Below, piece by piece: positions 1-13,407 of a stretch of DNA of 64,000 bases. The stretch lies in contig JABWDB010000005.1 of assembly GCA_019614645.1 (NCBI GenBank), forward strand, positions 11,130,001 through 11,194,000, in the 5' to 3' direction. The number at the start of each line of letters is the position of its first letter. Position 1 is the first letter of the stretch. Under the pieces are notes generated by a model. The model was not told the DNA's origin. It worked only from the letters and a program-made list of their open reading frames with translations, and made no database searches. The position numbers and the translations under genes were made by a program. Source of the stretch: Stratiolaelaps scimitus. Taxonomy: Eukaryota > Arthropoda > Arachnida > Mesostigmata > Laelapidae.

Positions 1-204
1 CTAGTCACATGAAGTCTTCTACATGATTCACTGTGGCTTACACCGCCCTTGTGGCAGCAATTGCAACAGCAACAGCAGCACCAGCAGCAGGAAGGGAAGC
101 GGTTACCACCGCATCTGACAACGGGCTACTTATGAACTTGTTCGAATTAGCGAGATCTGTTTCTCTCTCAGTCCCCGCATACTTCGCCGCCCCCTCCCTT
201 CAAA

Positions 205-225
205 TCTCTCTCTCTCTCTCTCTCT
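205..225. repeat. (CT)n microsatellite
   Basis: Uninterrupted CT dinucleotide run. Confidence 0.95.
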
Positions 226-1820
226 AACTTTCTCTTTCTCGCTGTCGATGATTCCTGTTCGCCATCACCACACTTCCTACTTCCGGCGACATATCCGCTT
301 CGTCTATTCAAATCCGTCGTCGCGGGAGTGGCGCGCGGGAAATCCAAAAAGTGCGCCAAGATGTTCAAGAATCAATTAACACAAAACAGAAGATGAGGCA
401 GTGCTCAGGGATGGCCCGCGATGGCAGCAAGCTTGCTGCTGCTGCTGAGGAGGTTTGCCAAACGAACGGAGAGAAAAGACAATAGACCCACCCCTCAGCC
501 TCCAACAATATCCTATTCGAAGCTACCGACCCAACAGCCAGAATCCCCTAACGAAGGGATCATCCGACTTGATGACGATAACGCGACGATGGTCGCTCTG
601 TGGTCGGTGAAGTACCCACCGTGGAAATAACAGCAATCGTAGCAGTCCTTGCTGTGGAAGGTTTCGGGGGTGCTACGTCTAGCGGACTCCTGCGGGATAG
701 GGGATCGAGCTGAATTGGGCTGAGGCTGAACTTGGCGGTGCTGTGAGCCGTGCATCCGCTGCCCTCAGCGCTTCAACCGCCAAGGAAGGATACATGGAAT
801 CTACATCGGGTCCAAACGGGCAGTGCTGAACGATCAAGGGACGATTGGAATAAAATCTTCGGCTAGTGATCTCCGCCGAGCAAATTTCGTATGAAATCAA
901 ATTTTCACGATCATGAGCTGAAATTCGTGCAGGTATTTCTTGGTAAAATTATTCTTGCCACCATGGAAATTGTGTGTGTGGGTGTTTGTATTTGTCATTG
1001 AGTAGATTATAATAAATGCCTCCCTTGGATAAGTAGTTGGAGTTAACGTTGGACGGTGAAACTAAATGGGATGGAACTCAGTGAACTGTCACTTGGCGGG
1101 AATTTTGAAAAGTGGACCAGGCCAAATGAGGTATTCGGCTCTGTCGACGACAATTCGCCCCACCCAACTCTTCAGAAGAGGCGCAAGGGTCACAATAGCG
1201 ACCTCTCTCTCTCACTCACATCCCATCGAGATGACAATGCACACTATCCCATGCCGGTGTCGTCGAGATTCGTGTGGTCTAGATGAGCCCCGGTTTGCAC
1301 GGTCTCGCCAAAGGAAATCTTCTTGGCACTTGCGACATTTTAGCGACACACGGTGATGATGGGCCTTAATCAAGGTTCAACTTTTATAATTCCCATTCGC
1401 AGAGTTTCGGACGATTCGTTAGCCTCTAGGAAACGAACGGCATTAATTTCTTAGGACGTTCGTGCCCCAATAACGGTTATCACTTTGTGTTCACTTTTGT
1501 TAATACTATTGCAAATTGTTTCTTATTGGATAAAAGGACATTACTGAATAGTCAGCTGCCCGCCTTGTTCACCCAGCCATCTCCCGGAATAGGGCGCAGG
1601 GGCAAGATTATCAGCGAAGGGCGCCCCGTCAACTTTACATTCGCAATTTCACCTTACATCTTGGCTCACTTGATAAGGGTGCGACAACTTCAAAGTGCAT
1701 ATGATGTATATACTGCAATGAAGATAACTTTAAATAAACCTGGCCACTGTTCGCAAATCACAAAACCTGCCAGCTAGGCAATCACAGATGTAACAAACTT
1801 TGTTATTTTTTTTCCAGTAT

Positions 1821-1842
1821 TCTCTCTCTCTCTCTCTCTCTC
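1821..1842. repeat. (CT)n microsatellite
   Basis: CT run directly after a T-rich stretch ending in CAG (1806-1816). That stretch looks like a splice acceptor, but no convincing open frame follows it. Confidence 0.95.
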
Positions 1843-4745
1843 AACCTATGCTCGCCACAAAACACCATCAGAGCTCACGCAGAGAAATAGAAGAGGGTTC
1901 TAGAGGATGATTTCAGCGATCGACGCAAGAAGAGTATCAGGAGTCCGAACAGCTATGGCTTCTCCACAAAGGAACGATCTGGTGATGGGACAAAATCAAA
2001 TGCATCGTCGGAGAAAAGCGCGGAAAACTCACAGAAATAAAAATTCGCGAAACCCTCGTCGAGAGCAAAATCGCGAGAACGTATCACAGACAGAGTCTTT
2101 ACAGATGACAGGGCGCCTACCGGCGAGACCTATGGCGGCTGCCGGTGGACTCAGGGACAAGTCAACGAAGTTTGGGATGCTGCCCTTGTCTCTTGAGTGC
2201 CATCCGTTGAGCTCGTTTGGCCCATTTACTTGCTGAGCCAAGACGGCTCACACATCTGCCGCCCCCGCAGATTCGGCCCTATCGCGGACGACCACGCCAG
2301 CTACCGACCGAGCCTGGTCCAAAGCCTCGACGAACAAAGCAGACTGTGCTACAACAGCTTTGCAATAGCGGACCCGCAACCTGCGGCAAAGGTTCACTCC
2401 GAAGTGCCGAATGTCGCTGTAGGGGCCGTGTAGTTGCGGCGAGCCGGCACTGCGGTTGTACTGTAGCCGGCGTGAGAAGCATATTGATGTTGTTCGAGTT
2501 GCTACTCTGCGGTAGAAGCCAGCGTTGACAGAGCATAGAAGAATTGGACAAACAGATAATAGCCGCCAGCGTTTTGCTCAAAAAAAACAAAAGGGATGAA
2601 CAATTTTCCATGAAAACGTCTACATTACGTCTAAGTAGACTGCAGCGACACGAAGACAGATAACTACAGAGACTACCTCGTTCGTTGCCCGGTTGGACGA
2701 TCGTTCCTTCAATCGTTGTCGAACGGACTCGCACAGCACTCGTAGAGCCGGAGCGTTGCCTATACAACTCGGCTCCATTTGACCTCGAGTTCGTTTTTGC
2801 TCTTCGTCTGTATCAGGTGAGCGAATAATGGGTGTCGTTTTTTTTTTGTCATCCTATTTGGTTAGACTCTGAGAATGCACATTACGCAGTAATCATCTCT
2901 CTCTCATTTTCCAGCCGTGTCGTGACCTGTCTGCCATGATCTGCTCTGTTCTGCCTGGTGTCTGTTATGGGAAGTGTCTTATCCGCGTCGTTCGTATCAT
3001 CGAATCGTGCCGTCATCAGCTCGTGTTTCCAGATAGACTTTGTTCAGTTCCAATCACCGCACGGACACACGAGCACGAACTCATCACTCGCGGCGTGGTG
3101 GTTATACAATCTTTGTCGTTTCGGGGGCCTTCACTGGCTAGAATGCCTAGACCCTTAGCCTTATGTTGTTCATTCTTCGTATGATTTGACTCTAGCAGGT
3201 TACCCTCTCCTGCCCTTGTCTACCGGTGTCTCTCTCTCGGCGAATATGACTTGCCAGCGGCCGCAGCAGTAATAGCAGCCAAGAGAGACTCGCACGCACA
3301 CCCTGGTCACCATAGGCACACACTGTATCCCCAACAGACCTACTAACATCCAATCAGTAACGGCGGCAGCGGCGGCAGCAGCAGCAATAGCAGTAGTCCA
3401 CTAGTTCCTTGTCGACTACCACTATTACTACTATGACTATACTATGACCGTGAGGCGCACAAGATTTTTTAAGCGAGAGGGCACCGAGTCAAGAAGCACT
3501 CAACTGCCGCAAAAGATGTAATAGAACGAGAGCGTTGGAGAGGGAGAGAGAGGGCGAGCAAAGCTACGATCTGGCGTAGAGAGCGGACAGAACATAGCGA
3601 TCGGCGAGAGAATGCACCCGTTCAAGCGTCCCCCTATTTCTTCGGACGTGTCTAATGCTTTATTACGAATGCGGCAATGGCTCTTGCTCCTGTTGCTGCT
3701 GCTGCCGTGGATGCAACTGCTAGCGCGACCACCTCGCGTCGCTTATGATTGTAATTATCAGTTCGAGATCTTCTCTCGAACCTCTTCGAAAGCTTACTGC
3801 TCCTTTCTCGTTCGTCTTCAACGACGCAGCGTCTCTCTGACATCGACCACTTTCATAACCCACCGTGAGCCTGCTTACCAGGCACCTGATCGTCTGGCCG
3901 CTTGACTAGTGGAAATCTCTGCAATCGAAGAATGCGTACATCAGGTTGTAGTCTGCAGCTTCAACAACAGACGTCAAGCAACGCTTTACATACGACCTGA
4001 ATGGAACGATTCGTATTATTATTATTATCCAGTATACACATGTGCCTACACCAACTTCGAGTGCAGGCCCATAGCGGTTGTCGGAGCTAGATATCATTTC
4101 AGCGTGCTCGAAATTTGGTGGCGAATCACCAAGTCCTGCACCGGGTGGATGCATGCAGGTTGAACGCATTTCGTGTACAGCCTGATGAGATATCATATCC
4201 GCGTCAGTCGACCAGTCTAAAGACGAGCTTGTCACAAGCATCCCGCCGCCGCCACCGCAGGAGTGGCCTGCACCAGTTGTGCTACCTATATGCTATCGTG
4301 TTCAAACAGGCAGCGACAAGAACAATCTGCTGCTGCGGCGCCGGCGGTGGCGGCAAAGGCAAGGACACCAGGAAGAGGTTATGCTTCTTAATGTCGATGA
4401 TGATACACATATGGGGAAGGGGGCGGCGGCGGCGGCGGCGGCGGCCACGGCGAGGCGAGATAGGCAGCAAGAGAGGAGCGAGATGGACGAGCAGAACACC
4501 ATCATAGGCTACAGGCGACCCAGAAGGCAGAAGTACTTACAAGGGGGATCGAGCTCTGTAGGGAGACAGTGAAAAATTGTTAACTATAATATTGAGTAAG
4601 GGCGAGAAGCAGGGGAGGATATGAGAAGTCGCCGCAACACAGAACCATATGTAACCTCTTATATGCTGTCGTAATGGCAAGAGTTAGAGGACCAGAGAGC
4701 GTCGTATTGAAGTGTTCACCCCTCAGTTAAACCCCCGCCTAAAAC

Positions 4746-4799
4746 GCGCCGTATCCCGAACGCTTCGTCGAGCCGAACAACGCGTTCGGGATACGGCGC
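4746..4799. repeat. Perfect 18-bp inverted repeat (hairpin)
   Basis: Left arm 4746-4763 reads GCGCCGTATCCCGAACGC and right arm 4782-4799 is its exact reverse complement. The 18-nt loop itself contains a TTCG...CGAA pairing. The arms are GC-rich and have no mismatch, which is unlikely by chance in a window of this size. It could be a small foldback element, a structured RNA or a recent inverted duplication. The sequence shows the structure only, not a function. Confidence 0.85.
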
Positions 4800-5212
4800 A
4801 TAATACTCGGGACCGCTTTCACCCTTATTATAGGGAATTGGGAGAATATCGGAGACCAATGAGCGTATATGATACCCAAAAATTAAACTCGGCCCTCGGC
4901 CAATATTTAACGTCCACGGAACCGTTTATATGATCTGATCGAGAATAACCGAGATGCTAAGTCGCTCGAAGGAATCATAGTACAGATTAAAGAGCAATAA
5001 AAGTATATATATATATATATATATAGATATATGCAGTGAAGATGTACTTGTGAATACAACACGAATATGAGCAGTAAAATGTATTAGTGTACAAGGAAGA
5101 CGCTGAGGACAATGCCACCTTGCGAACAATGATACCAAGATCAGAGAGATAAGATACGATGACGTATTAAAGTTTGTAGCATCAGTGCGGCACAGTCTCA
5201 AGAGAAAGAAGG

Positions 5213-5255
<43 letters not shown>

Positions 5256-7461
5256 AAGAAAGAAAGAAAGACTGACCGTCCTAAGATAATGGATTATACC
5301 GCTCGCGACTCCCACGACGACGACGCTGATAGTGACAATGTTAGCCGACTCTGATTGCGACCCTGATCATAACGGAAATTAGAATGAAAGAGTGGGAATC
5401 GAGATGGCTGGCCATTTGTCCGACACAGCGTATCGTACACCGCTGGCAATAAGGGCGTCGGTGACAGAGCAGCCGGGTCCAGACCACTTCCCACCAATGC
5501 CACCGATACACCACCGGACCGGCTGGTTTTCCAGCCTACAACCAACGTGCTGCTCTCGAATCGAAAGTGCCGTTCGTAGTGGCTGGCGTCTTCCTGAATC
5601 ATTGGTAGGCGAAACCCGCATTAACCCGAAGCGACACGAAGGCCGAATAGTATTAAGAGCTTTCAAATGGCTTCTGTGTCTGCCTGAATGAGTGCCGCCT
5701 GAATTCATCCATGACCACAAGATGTGCTAAAAACACAAAAAAGAAAAACGCGTAGAGAGATAATGAAGAAGAGCCGGGTGGGAGGAGCTGGACGAATGAC
5801 GACTCTAAAAAAAAGAGCATCCACATCGCTTATTTTTAACCTAGGATAATTTTTCCACACAGCGACATGTATATGTATATATATATATATATGGGCAAAC
5901 GGGATTGGGTTGTAGCGTTTGCTAAGTAGCTAGAAAGCATCGGAGCCCGTCTTTGATTAATAACTTCGAACGACTCGACTAAGCGGTGGATTGATCATTT
6001 TTATTATTTTTCATCGCTCAGTGAAAAATCTTGTGATAAATTGTGAACACCTGAAGGGTAAGATAAAAAAAAATTCGACAACTTCCGCAATGTAATTTCA
6101 TATATGGAGAGATCCTCCTCCTGCTCTCACAGTACAGTCTTGGATATTTTCATTGCCTTTATCTCAATCTTGTATATACAGCACTGTTTGCTGTTCATCA
6201 ATAAAGCACAACTAAAGAAACCGCCGTCGTCTCCCAGCTCATCGTCGTTGACATTTTCTACCTATTGCATTCAACAATAAATAAATCGAAGATCTCTTTG
6301 CTATCGGCCTCGTTGCCGAACATCGAATCGTCGAAGAGCCTCAAACAAGACAAATGGCATAGGGACACAATAATCCATAATCAATCTGTTCTTCTTCGTC
6401 CTTGTCACCGCCCCTTCGATCGTTACGTTGCTGTGAAAAAGATTAGTCTCTCTAAAAGGGTAGCGAACACAAGAACAATCGCCATAGGCTCTCATAGGTC
6501 ACTACTCAGCTCGCTAGTTCGCTGCCAGCCAGCAGCAGGGCTAACAACAGCGATTTCATGTTGCCGTTGAGCGCGGCCAGATCCATTCAAACCCGTTGCT
6601 CCATTCGCCATCCGTCCGTCCGTCCGTCATGACCCCGACATTGGCGATACAGTGCTGGGGGGAGGGGCACTGGTGTCGACCATCGGGTAATAATCATGAT
6701 AATCAACCAGCAGCAATAATAAGTGGTAATAACGACAAATAGCAATTGCCGTTTGCCATTTGACGGTTCGATGCGTTCACCAGCCTTCGATACAGTGACC
6801 TTGAGTGGTCTTGATGGACTCTTGATTTGTTAGTGATATTTTTTTACCACTAACTCCAACCGACGCGTTCTCTGCGTCGACTGCATCTAGCGCGCGTTTT
6901 CCATCTGCCGGAGCGCGATTTTCGTTTGAAGGGCCGAAAATGCAGCTGCCACCGTCGTCGTTCGGCCACCTGTTTCCAGCGTCTGTTCGATTGAAATCGG
7001 GAGCACTGCCAGACGGCCGCTGACAGCCGATGGAGGCACTGCTGTCAGATGACGGTGGCGATGAAGCTCACGACGTGTGGCGGCACTGGCGGTTGTGGCT
7101 ATGAGAGATTTAGTAGCAGGTTTCACTGGCGGGCCTGATGTGGCGACGCTGAAACGCTAGATATTAGTGGACCGACAGAGCGTATCTTAATTATAGGCTT
7201 CTGTTGTTAAAAAAAACGCCGCCGTGAAATGATCGAGAACCGCAAACATCAGCAAGTTGAACACCGTTGTGTGTATGTGTGTGTTCTACGAAGACATATA
7301 AACACGCTGCGTGGCGTTCGACCAAACGACTTGATTAGATCATTAACTGATCCAGATTTTCTGGCTTGTAATATGTATTGTTTATTGTTACCGATACCTG
7401 AAATCACCTGTTTCGACTGATCGACTCGCCAAAAATAGGTTTACGCCACAATAATCGTCGG

Positions 7462-7467
<6 letters not shown>
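4800..7467. other. No recognisable gene
   Basis: This stretch contains a short (AT)n at 5004-5025, a compound microsatellite listed separately, an (AT)n at about 5874-5892 and a (CCGT)n patch near 6608-6626. Open frames at 5294-5720 overlap on both strands and give no recognisable protein. Confidence 0.5.
5213..5271. repeat. Compound (AT)n(AG)n(AAAG)n microsatellite
   Basis: AT units pass directly into AG units and then into AAAG units. The same AT-to-AG junction recurs at 19699-19744. Confidence 0.95.

Positions 7468-7497
<30 letters not shown>
7468..7497. repeat. (AT)n microsatellite
   Basis: About 15 uninterrupted AT units. Confidence 0.95.
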
Positions 7498-7500
<3 letters not shown>

Positions 7501-9602
7501 AGTATTAGCGGGGAAAGGGCTACAAGGTACTAAGCTTATAATAGTCACAGTGGAAGTATACTTGCTCGAAAATCACATTTTCTGCTTTGAGTTTTCCGGC
7601 TTTTTTTAGTGTTTATTTGCGATATTTGTATGTGCTCTGACTGGACACCACATATAACATCATAACTCTATTGTGAAATAACCTACCCAGGCTGCCACTG
7701 TGGCATGGTATGCCATGACACCGACCCGCACGTGAATCAATCGATAACAAATGTGACAAAACAGCGATCACTATCAATATATTATACGTACGGCATCTAA
7801 CAGTGCCTCCCGCCAGCTATCATGATAAGTGTCTGTTAACCTGCTTATCTGTCGAGACATATGTGTATTATACAATCATGAAGAGGACACGTGAATCCTC
7901 ACGACGATCTAATGAATTGTAATTTCCACCTATTTAGTGGTACCAGTATCTAGATTGATAGGTAGATATATATACATAGGTAGGCACAAACGCACACGAG
8001 CCTCTACGTGCATCGCTCTCCTGTCGTCATCCAGAAGCGTCGACCACCTTTCGTCCCCTTCTCTGTCGCCGCTAGTAGATACGAAAGACACTCAGAACTA
8101 GCTGGCCAGCCAGCTCTTGACTCCTAAAGCCAACTTTTAATATGAACTAATAAAGGTTACGAACGTGAGTCGCATCGTGCACACTACTCTAGTCCGTGTG
8201 TGTGTCTAATCACCGTATTTCCGACAGCAGCAGCATCAGGAGCAGTAGCTCACCAACGGCCATCTCCTGCGCGACTTCGGCCTCCGGCCCGCACGATCCT
8301 GGCCGCTGCTGCGGCGGCAGCGGCAGCAACTACTACCAATGCAATTTTGTGAATTAATTCCCGCGCCTTGCCTTTCGTTCTCCGCTGCTACCGCTACGAC
8401 TGCTATAATAGTATCTTGGAAGCTCGGCTTATGTATTTTCCTTGTCGTTTTCTTCTCTTGGGCGGGCAGGCGAGCTGGCGGCTCTTCTGAAATGACACCA
8501 TCGCGGCAGTTGACCGTCATCACGGGAGGTCTTCGCGCAGGAGGACCACGGCGCCATCGTGGACAGGGGCTGCTGCCGGTCGAGCTCTGAGTTAAGGAGG
8601 AACGCAAGATGGAATAGAGCCCTGCCAGGAAGCGAAACGCGTTACTAGCAACTCCCATCCATTTTAGGCAGTACAGACGCGAGCGAGTTGTTCTATCTCA
8701 TAGGGGAATAGGTATACCCGAATGCGTTTTGATGCATTTTCTCATATAACTGGTTCTGTAATAAGTAATCAAGACTTTGTTTTCCCAGCAGCCACTCGCC
8801 GATGAGTGGATAAGAGGAATTATGTTAAGCTCTAATACGAGATTGACACAGTTGATTGATATTGTGCTGTCATACTTGAGTGCTCTGAGCCTAAGGAAGT
8901 TGGTTTGTCGGTATCATTTGTTTGTCTGTTATCGTACTGGCTTTTCGATCATATTCCCATAGGCTAGACAATTCGGAATCACCCCTTGATTTGATGTACC
9001 TGAAAATCGACATAATTCGTTTGTTAGGCTATATCGTTAATATGTTAGCACCATTCATATACAGATTTGTTTTATTAAAATCTTTATGTAGTGTGATGCT
9101 CTTATTTCACACCATTGTCTATTATTATCCTGCAATCACGCATTGTTCAAATCCGCGCGATTACCACATGTTCGAGGCACTACACGTTTGCCTTAAGCCG
9201 TTATTTTCTGTTAAATATAAGATTTCACTCGATTCCAAATGTTGTTAATGAACTCGTTTCATCCACGGGCGAAGTTGCACGCTCACGAACGCCACTCGAA
9301 TCAAATGGCCAAACAGTCGAATCGGTGTCTCGTGCGGCGCGCATCGCATAGCCGCCAAATCGCTCGATCGAGTTAACGACAGCAAAAAAAAATAAAACAA
9401 GAGAGAGTCACTTGAAATGGTCGACATGGAACCAACCGACGACAGATTGTTTCTAGGACGATCGCAGCCGAATCGATAACGACGCAAGACGAAACAGTAT
9501 CAGGCGATTTCTCCTTCCCGCCAAATCGCAGCGAGTCCCCATGGTCGATACGAACAGGCGATTAATCGCCGATGTCTCGGATATTGTCTGCCAAGCGACA
9601 TC
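7498..9602. other. No recognisable gene; one antisense open frame
   Basis: Mostly AT-balanced unique DNA. A minus-strand frame of 140 codons at 8236-8658 lies over CAG/GCC-rich sequence. It has no recognisable domain and overlaps plus-strand frames, so I treat it as unsupported. Confidence 0.4.
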
Positions 9603-9866
9603 TTGACACAAGGACAGCTAGATAGCGAAACGGGCCCTTCGAGTAGCGACGAAGCGGGCAGCGAACACCTGTTGGAATCTACAGCGTGCGCGCGCGCATT
9701 GGCACACGATGGTGGACGGCTGTCGCCAACGGAAACGATTGTCGAAATCGATTTTGTTCGGGCGAATCGACTCAGTGCAGACTGCATTGTCATTGAACAT
9801 TGCTACAACATTGTCAATAACACAGATGACCATATGGCTAGAGCAGTCATTTTATATGCGATGTAG
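9603..9866 (+). CDS. Hypothetical exon, weak
   Basis: An open frame of 87 codons ends in TAG. Its first half is Ser, Glu and Asp rich, and it has none of the low-complexity runs that create false frames nearby. There is no early ATG, so if real it is a downstream exon. A possible acceptor is the AAG or CAG just inside the left end. No domain is recognised. Chance openness is quite possible. Confidence 0.15.
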   Translation: MTQGQLDSETGPSSSDEAGSEHLLESTACARALAHDGGRLSPTETIVEIDFVRANRLSADCIVIEHCYNIVNNTDDHMARAVILYAM

Positions 9867-9877
9867 GTAATGCAAGT

Positions 9878-9895
9878 GGGGGGGGGAGGGGGCGG
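9878..9895 (+). other. G-rich tract, possible G-quadruplex
   Basis: A run of ten G, then A, then five G, C and three G. The long first run can supply two G-tracts, so four stacked tracts are possible. Seen in sequence only. Confidence 0.4.
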
Positions 9896-10310
9896 GTCAG
9901 ATGAAATCCGATGTAACTTGTGCGGTGGACCCCAGGTGCCACTGCACGATCAGTGACGTTGGCGGGCGCGGTACGTAGTGAGGTGATCGCTGGTGACGCG
10001 GCAGTACTTAGGGACATGACGAGCTTGGATAAGTAGACCAGTCCAAATCCTGGTGGGGTCAGGGCTGTGTAGATTTTTTCCCCCGATATTGCTCTTCTAA
10101 ATGTAAGTGACCAATGATAAATGACGAAAACTATCTGATTACTGGAAACTTGTCCGGATGAAGATCACTGGAAGAAATAACACTGAAGTTGAAATTCGAG
10201 TATTGTAGCCGTGCCATTTCTCTGCATAGAAATCATCCAGTGCAATGGTAGAGAAATTGAATGCGTTTTTCCTATTTCGATAATCTCCTTTTAGAGTCGA
10301 ATTGCTTGGG

Positions 10311-10313
<3 letters not shown>

Positions 10314-10359
<46 letters not shown>
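10314..10359. repeat. (AT)n microsatellite
   Basis: About 23 AT units. Confidence 0.95.
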
Positions 10360-10361
<2 letters not shown>

Positions 10362-10760
10362 AGGAAATTATTAGTATTGACCTAATGCGTTGATTACGGA
10401 TATGTATTGCAATATATTCTCGCTGTCACGAAAGGGATCACGATTACAAATATTATTGCTATCATCACCATCATCATCATTATTATTTCTACTACAATTA
10501 TCCCTCTAGCATCGACTTGATGCCTGTACCTTGGTCGTGATTTGGCCAGACGATCTGGTGTGGATCGCTGTCACAACGATCCCAGTAGTGGACCCAACTG
10601 TTCCTCTTGGGTTGGTCGATTTGCATTAGGATTCCACATTCATATATCATCGTTGGTTGGTACTGTTTGATGTTCGACGTCTCACGCGCATTCAGCCGCT
10701 TTGTTCAATCGTGGTCGGATAACAACACGCAACGGCCTAAATCAACGCGTTTAATGTAGA

Positions 10761-10771
10761 TATATATATAT

Positions 10772-10824
<53 letters not shown>

Positions 10825-10827
10825 TAT
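10761..10827. repeat. Long (AT)n array with interruptions
   Basis: A near-continuous AT array interrupted by TCC near 10771 and by a single C near 10819. It is among the longest AT tracts in the window. Confidence 0.95.
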
Positions 10828-11725
10828 GATATTTCTGCGACGCACGTCACCTAAAATCACTTACTAATTTATCTCACAATTTTGTCGCTCAGCGACGATG
10901 TTGAGCTTTTCCTCCGGATCAGCATACGCTTGCATCCAATGGCGTTCCTCGCACAACGCACGAGCGGATCGGGTGGCTCTGCAGCGCTTGCTGACGGGGG
11001 CTGCGGGGGCGGGCTAAGGACATAGCACATCCTCTGTCTTGCTGTCGTCGTTGAGAGGCCGGGGCCGCCGGCCACAGAGGAAACGTACTTGTGGTTCTTC
11101 AACCTCGTCGCCCCAACTACCCCCGTTTCAACCCCACTAGGCTTGCGTGCCTTGCCTCCAACACCCCCCCCCCGCCCCCCGCCTCACAGCTTCTCTTTCT
11201 TAGCGCTCCTTCTCCCCTACTCTCATCACCACTGACGGCTGCTGCTTCAGCTGCTTCCGCGGCCAACAACAAGGATGGCTAAGCGGACAGATTACCATAA
11301 AAAGGACATTTTTCCCTGGCTAGCGCCCAGTCCTCGACGGCAGGAGGGAAAACGAGCTGGCGGCCGGGGAGCCGGTAGCGACCAGCAATGGGCAGCAGCA
11401 GCAGCTATCGCCACTGCCGCCATCATCATCGTCGTCGTAGTCGGCAATTACGATTCCCTCTCATCGGATCTCTGTGTAGCCGAATGGTGTCAGGTTTCGA
11501 GCAAAGAGAGACTTGAAGCTTGAAGGAAGGGAGCCAGCTACCTAGCTAGATGGCAAACCACGAACTGAGGACGAACCACGCCGAGAGACACGGTGGAGAG
11601 CCGTAGGAGTGTGTCTAGTCTGGGCGACCGTGTGTGTATGCGCGAGTCTGTGTGTCTGCGTATGGTATAGATGCTTGTGCACGATGTAAGTTAAGAACGA
11701 CTAACGAAGAATACAGGAGAAAATG

Positions 11726-11871
11726 TAGAGGTAAAGCTTTATTGGTTTATTAAAGGAGCTGCAATTTCACACTGCTTAAGCTCTCTTATATGTCATCACG
11801 CAGCGGGGCTCGAACCTGTGGCTTCTGCCTTTCGACAGGCAGAGACTGAGCAGTCCAAGCCACCGCGCTGA
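11726..11871 (-). mobile_element. tRNA-derived SINE, full-length copy 1
   Basis: Read on the minus strand this begins CAGCGCGGTGGCTTGGAC, which resembles a tRNA D-arm and A box. It continues through an anticodon-like hairpin (CTGCCT...AGGCAG) to a B box GGTTCGAGCCC at 11806-11816. A tRNA-unrelated body follows (CATATAAGAGAGCTTAAGCA, then CAGCTCCTTTAATAAACC) and the copy ends in a short pyrimidine-rich tail. The same body occurs at 29405, 47014 and 59494, which defines a family. An internal Pol III promoter of this form, with the copies dispersed, is the hallmark of a SINE. Confidence 0.85.
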
Positions 11872-13407
11872 AAGTGACGATTCATAGCACTTGTGGCAAG
11901 AACCGCAACAAACTCCTTTCAGCTAGTAAGCTGTGCGGTCTGTCAGCAAGAACTATAATAGCTAGCGGTCGGGGATCGTGCATGAGACGAACTAGCCGTG
12001 ATTGCTTGAAGCAGCTCTTATGTGTTGTTATTGGTAAATTTCGAATGGAGGGACGTTGTCCCTCAAATCACTTACCAAGTACAAAAATAACCGGGAAGAT
12101 TTTCAGACAGCCCAAGCCATAGAGGCTGGTGTCTCGTCGTCTCCCGCCTCGTCAACAAACACACACACGCAACGTTGGAGCAGGATCTGCGGGCTAACAC
12201 TTGGTTTTCGCTAACTGTCAATGTAGCAGGCAGGCGTAAATGGATAAACGGCACGGGGCATTTTGACGCCCACACCATATAGACGCCCAAATGGGTCACG
12301 TAGCAAGCAGCTGGTGTCTCCTTTGGTGAATCACATTTTGATACGTGTGTCCAAGTGGCACCGAACTGTGGATGTAGATATCTCACCCCAGTTGCCTATT
12401 GCCACTAAGGGTTTTAGGCTGTCGGAATTGCCGATCTTTTTATGATCAGTATACGATATTTGTGATTACGTGACGGGAACAATATGTGTAACTGATTCGA
12501 TACACGATCAGTCAGACATAGAGGGAATATATATATTAGCTCGAGGTCTGACAATATATATATATCGTGACGAGGTCCGAAAAACGCGTTTCTGCGAGAT
12601 TTCAATCAGCGAGTGATATTTTTCTCCGATTTTTATTTGTTTTGTTTGCAAGGAGGATTCCTCCGTCATTTGAATTGTTAGGGCAATTTGGGTTGTTATC
12701 TAAGTTGTTCGTAACTGTAATTCTGTGGACTAACGTAGCCCAATCGTAATTATTAGTTAATGTAGCCGCATTTCCGGTATTTGCATGAGTGACAAATCGA
12801 CAGTTCGGGTAATCTACAAACGTTAGTTCCGTTGTGAAACGACAGCGACGGATGCAGCTTGTTGCATGTATGCTGTATTCGGCGAAGATTTTACTAAGGA
12901 AGTCGCCATTGATACTGAAGAATTTATTTACCCAGCACAATGACCAGCCGACAACCGCATTAGGAGGCGATCCGCCACCAAGTACGTGTGATCGCAGCAT
13001 CGACCTTCGGGGACGCACCAATCCACATAGAACATTTGAATGACAGACAATGTCGGGAGTGGGATGATGCACGCGAAAATTCACACCAAAACTAAGGCAA
13101 ATTAGTTCTCAATTAGATGATATCGGCGCCAAACAGTAACCAAAAATAGGTCGCGGGTCAGTGGTAGAAAGAATCAGCTGCGCTGAATTTTCGGGGATCA
13201 TGTGCCAGCTTGCGATTAAGAAACGACGGCTGCTGAATAGGGTTAACCCTATCCGCTGTGACGATAACGTTTGGCTATGTGACGTTCGCTTATATAAAGG
13301 CAGATATATATACAGTCGAATACGTAAAAATACGTGAAAACCACGATGACTCAGTTCATCGAACCCCTGATCTAGGAATCTACCCTATATAATGAGTGGA
13401 CCCTGAA
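11872..13407. other. No recognisable gene
   Basis: Unique DNA. A minus-strand frame of 160 codons at 12602-13084 is Asn-rich at its end, lacks splice context and shows no domain. Short AT tracts lie near 12528 and 12555. Confidence 0.45.

Larger units (their letters stand above)
1..4745. other. No recognisable gene; repeat-rich DNA
   Basis: I see no gene I can support here. The stretch holds short (CT)n tracts, CAG/GCT-rich patches near 66-95, 430-450 and 3361-3400, and a GGC-rich run near 4422-4443. Open frames on both strands (for example 1907-2236 on plus and 2279-2767 on minus) show no domain and have no splice context that I trust. Confidence 0.5.
9896..11725. other. No recognisable gene; long AT arrays
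   Basis: Two long (AT)n arrays are listed separately. A C-rich homopolymer patch lies at about 11163-11182. Short GC-rich open frames at 10869-11523 look like chance frames over CCG and CAG repeats. Confidence 0.5.

Noticed and set aside
4230..4570. Overlapping Arg- or Ala-rich frames on both strands
   Set aside because: They are translations of a GGC repeat in different frames.
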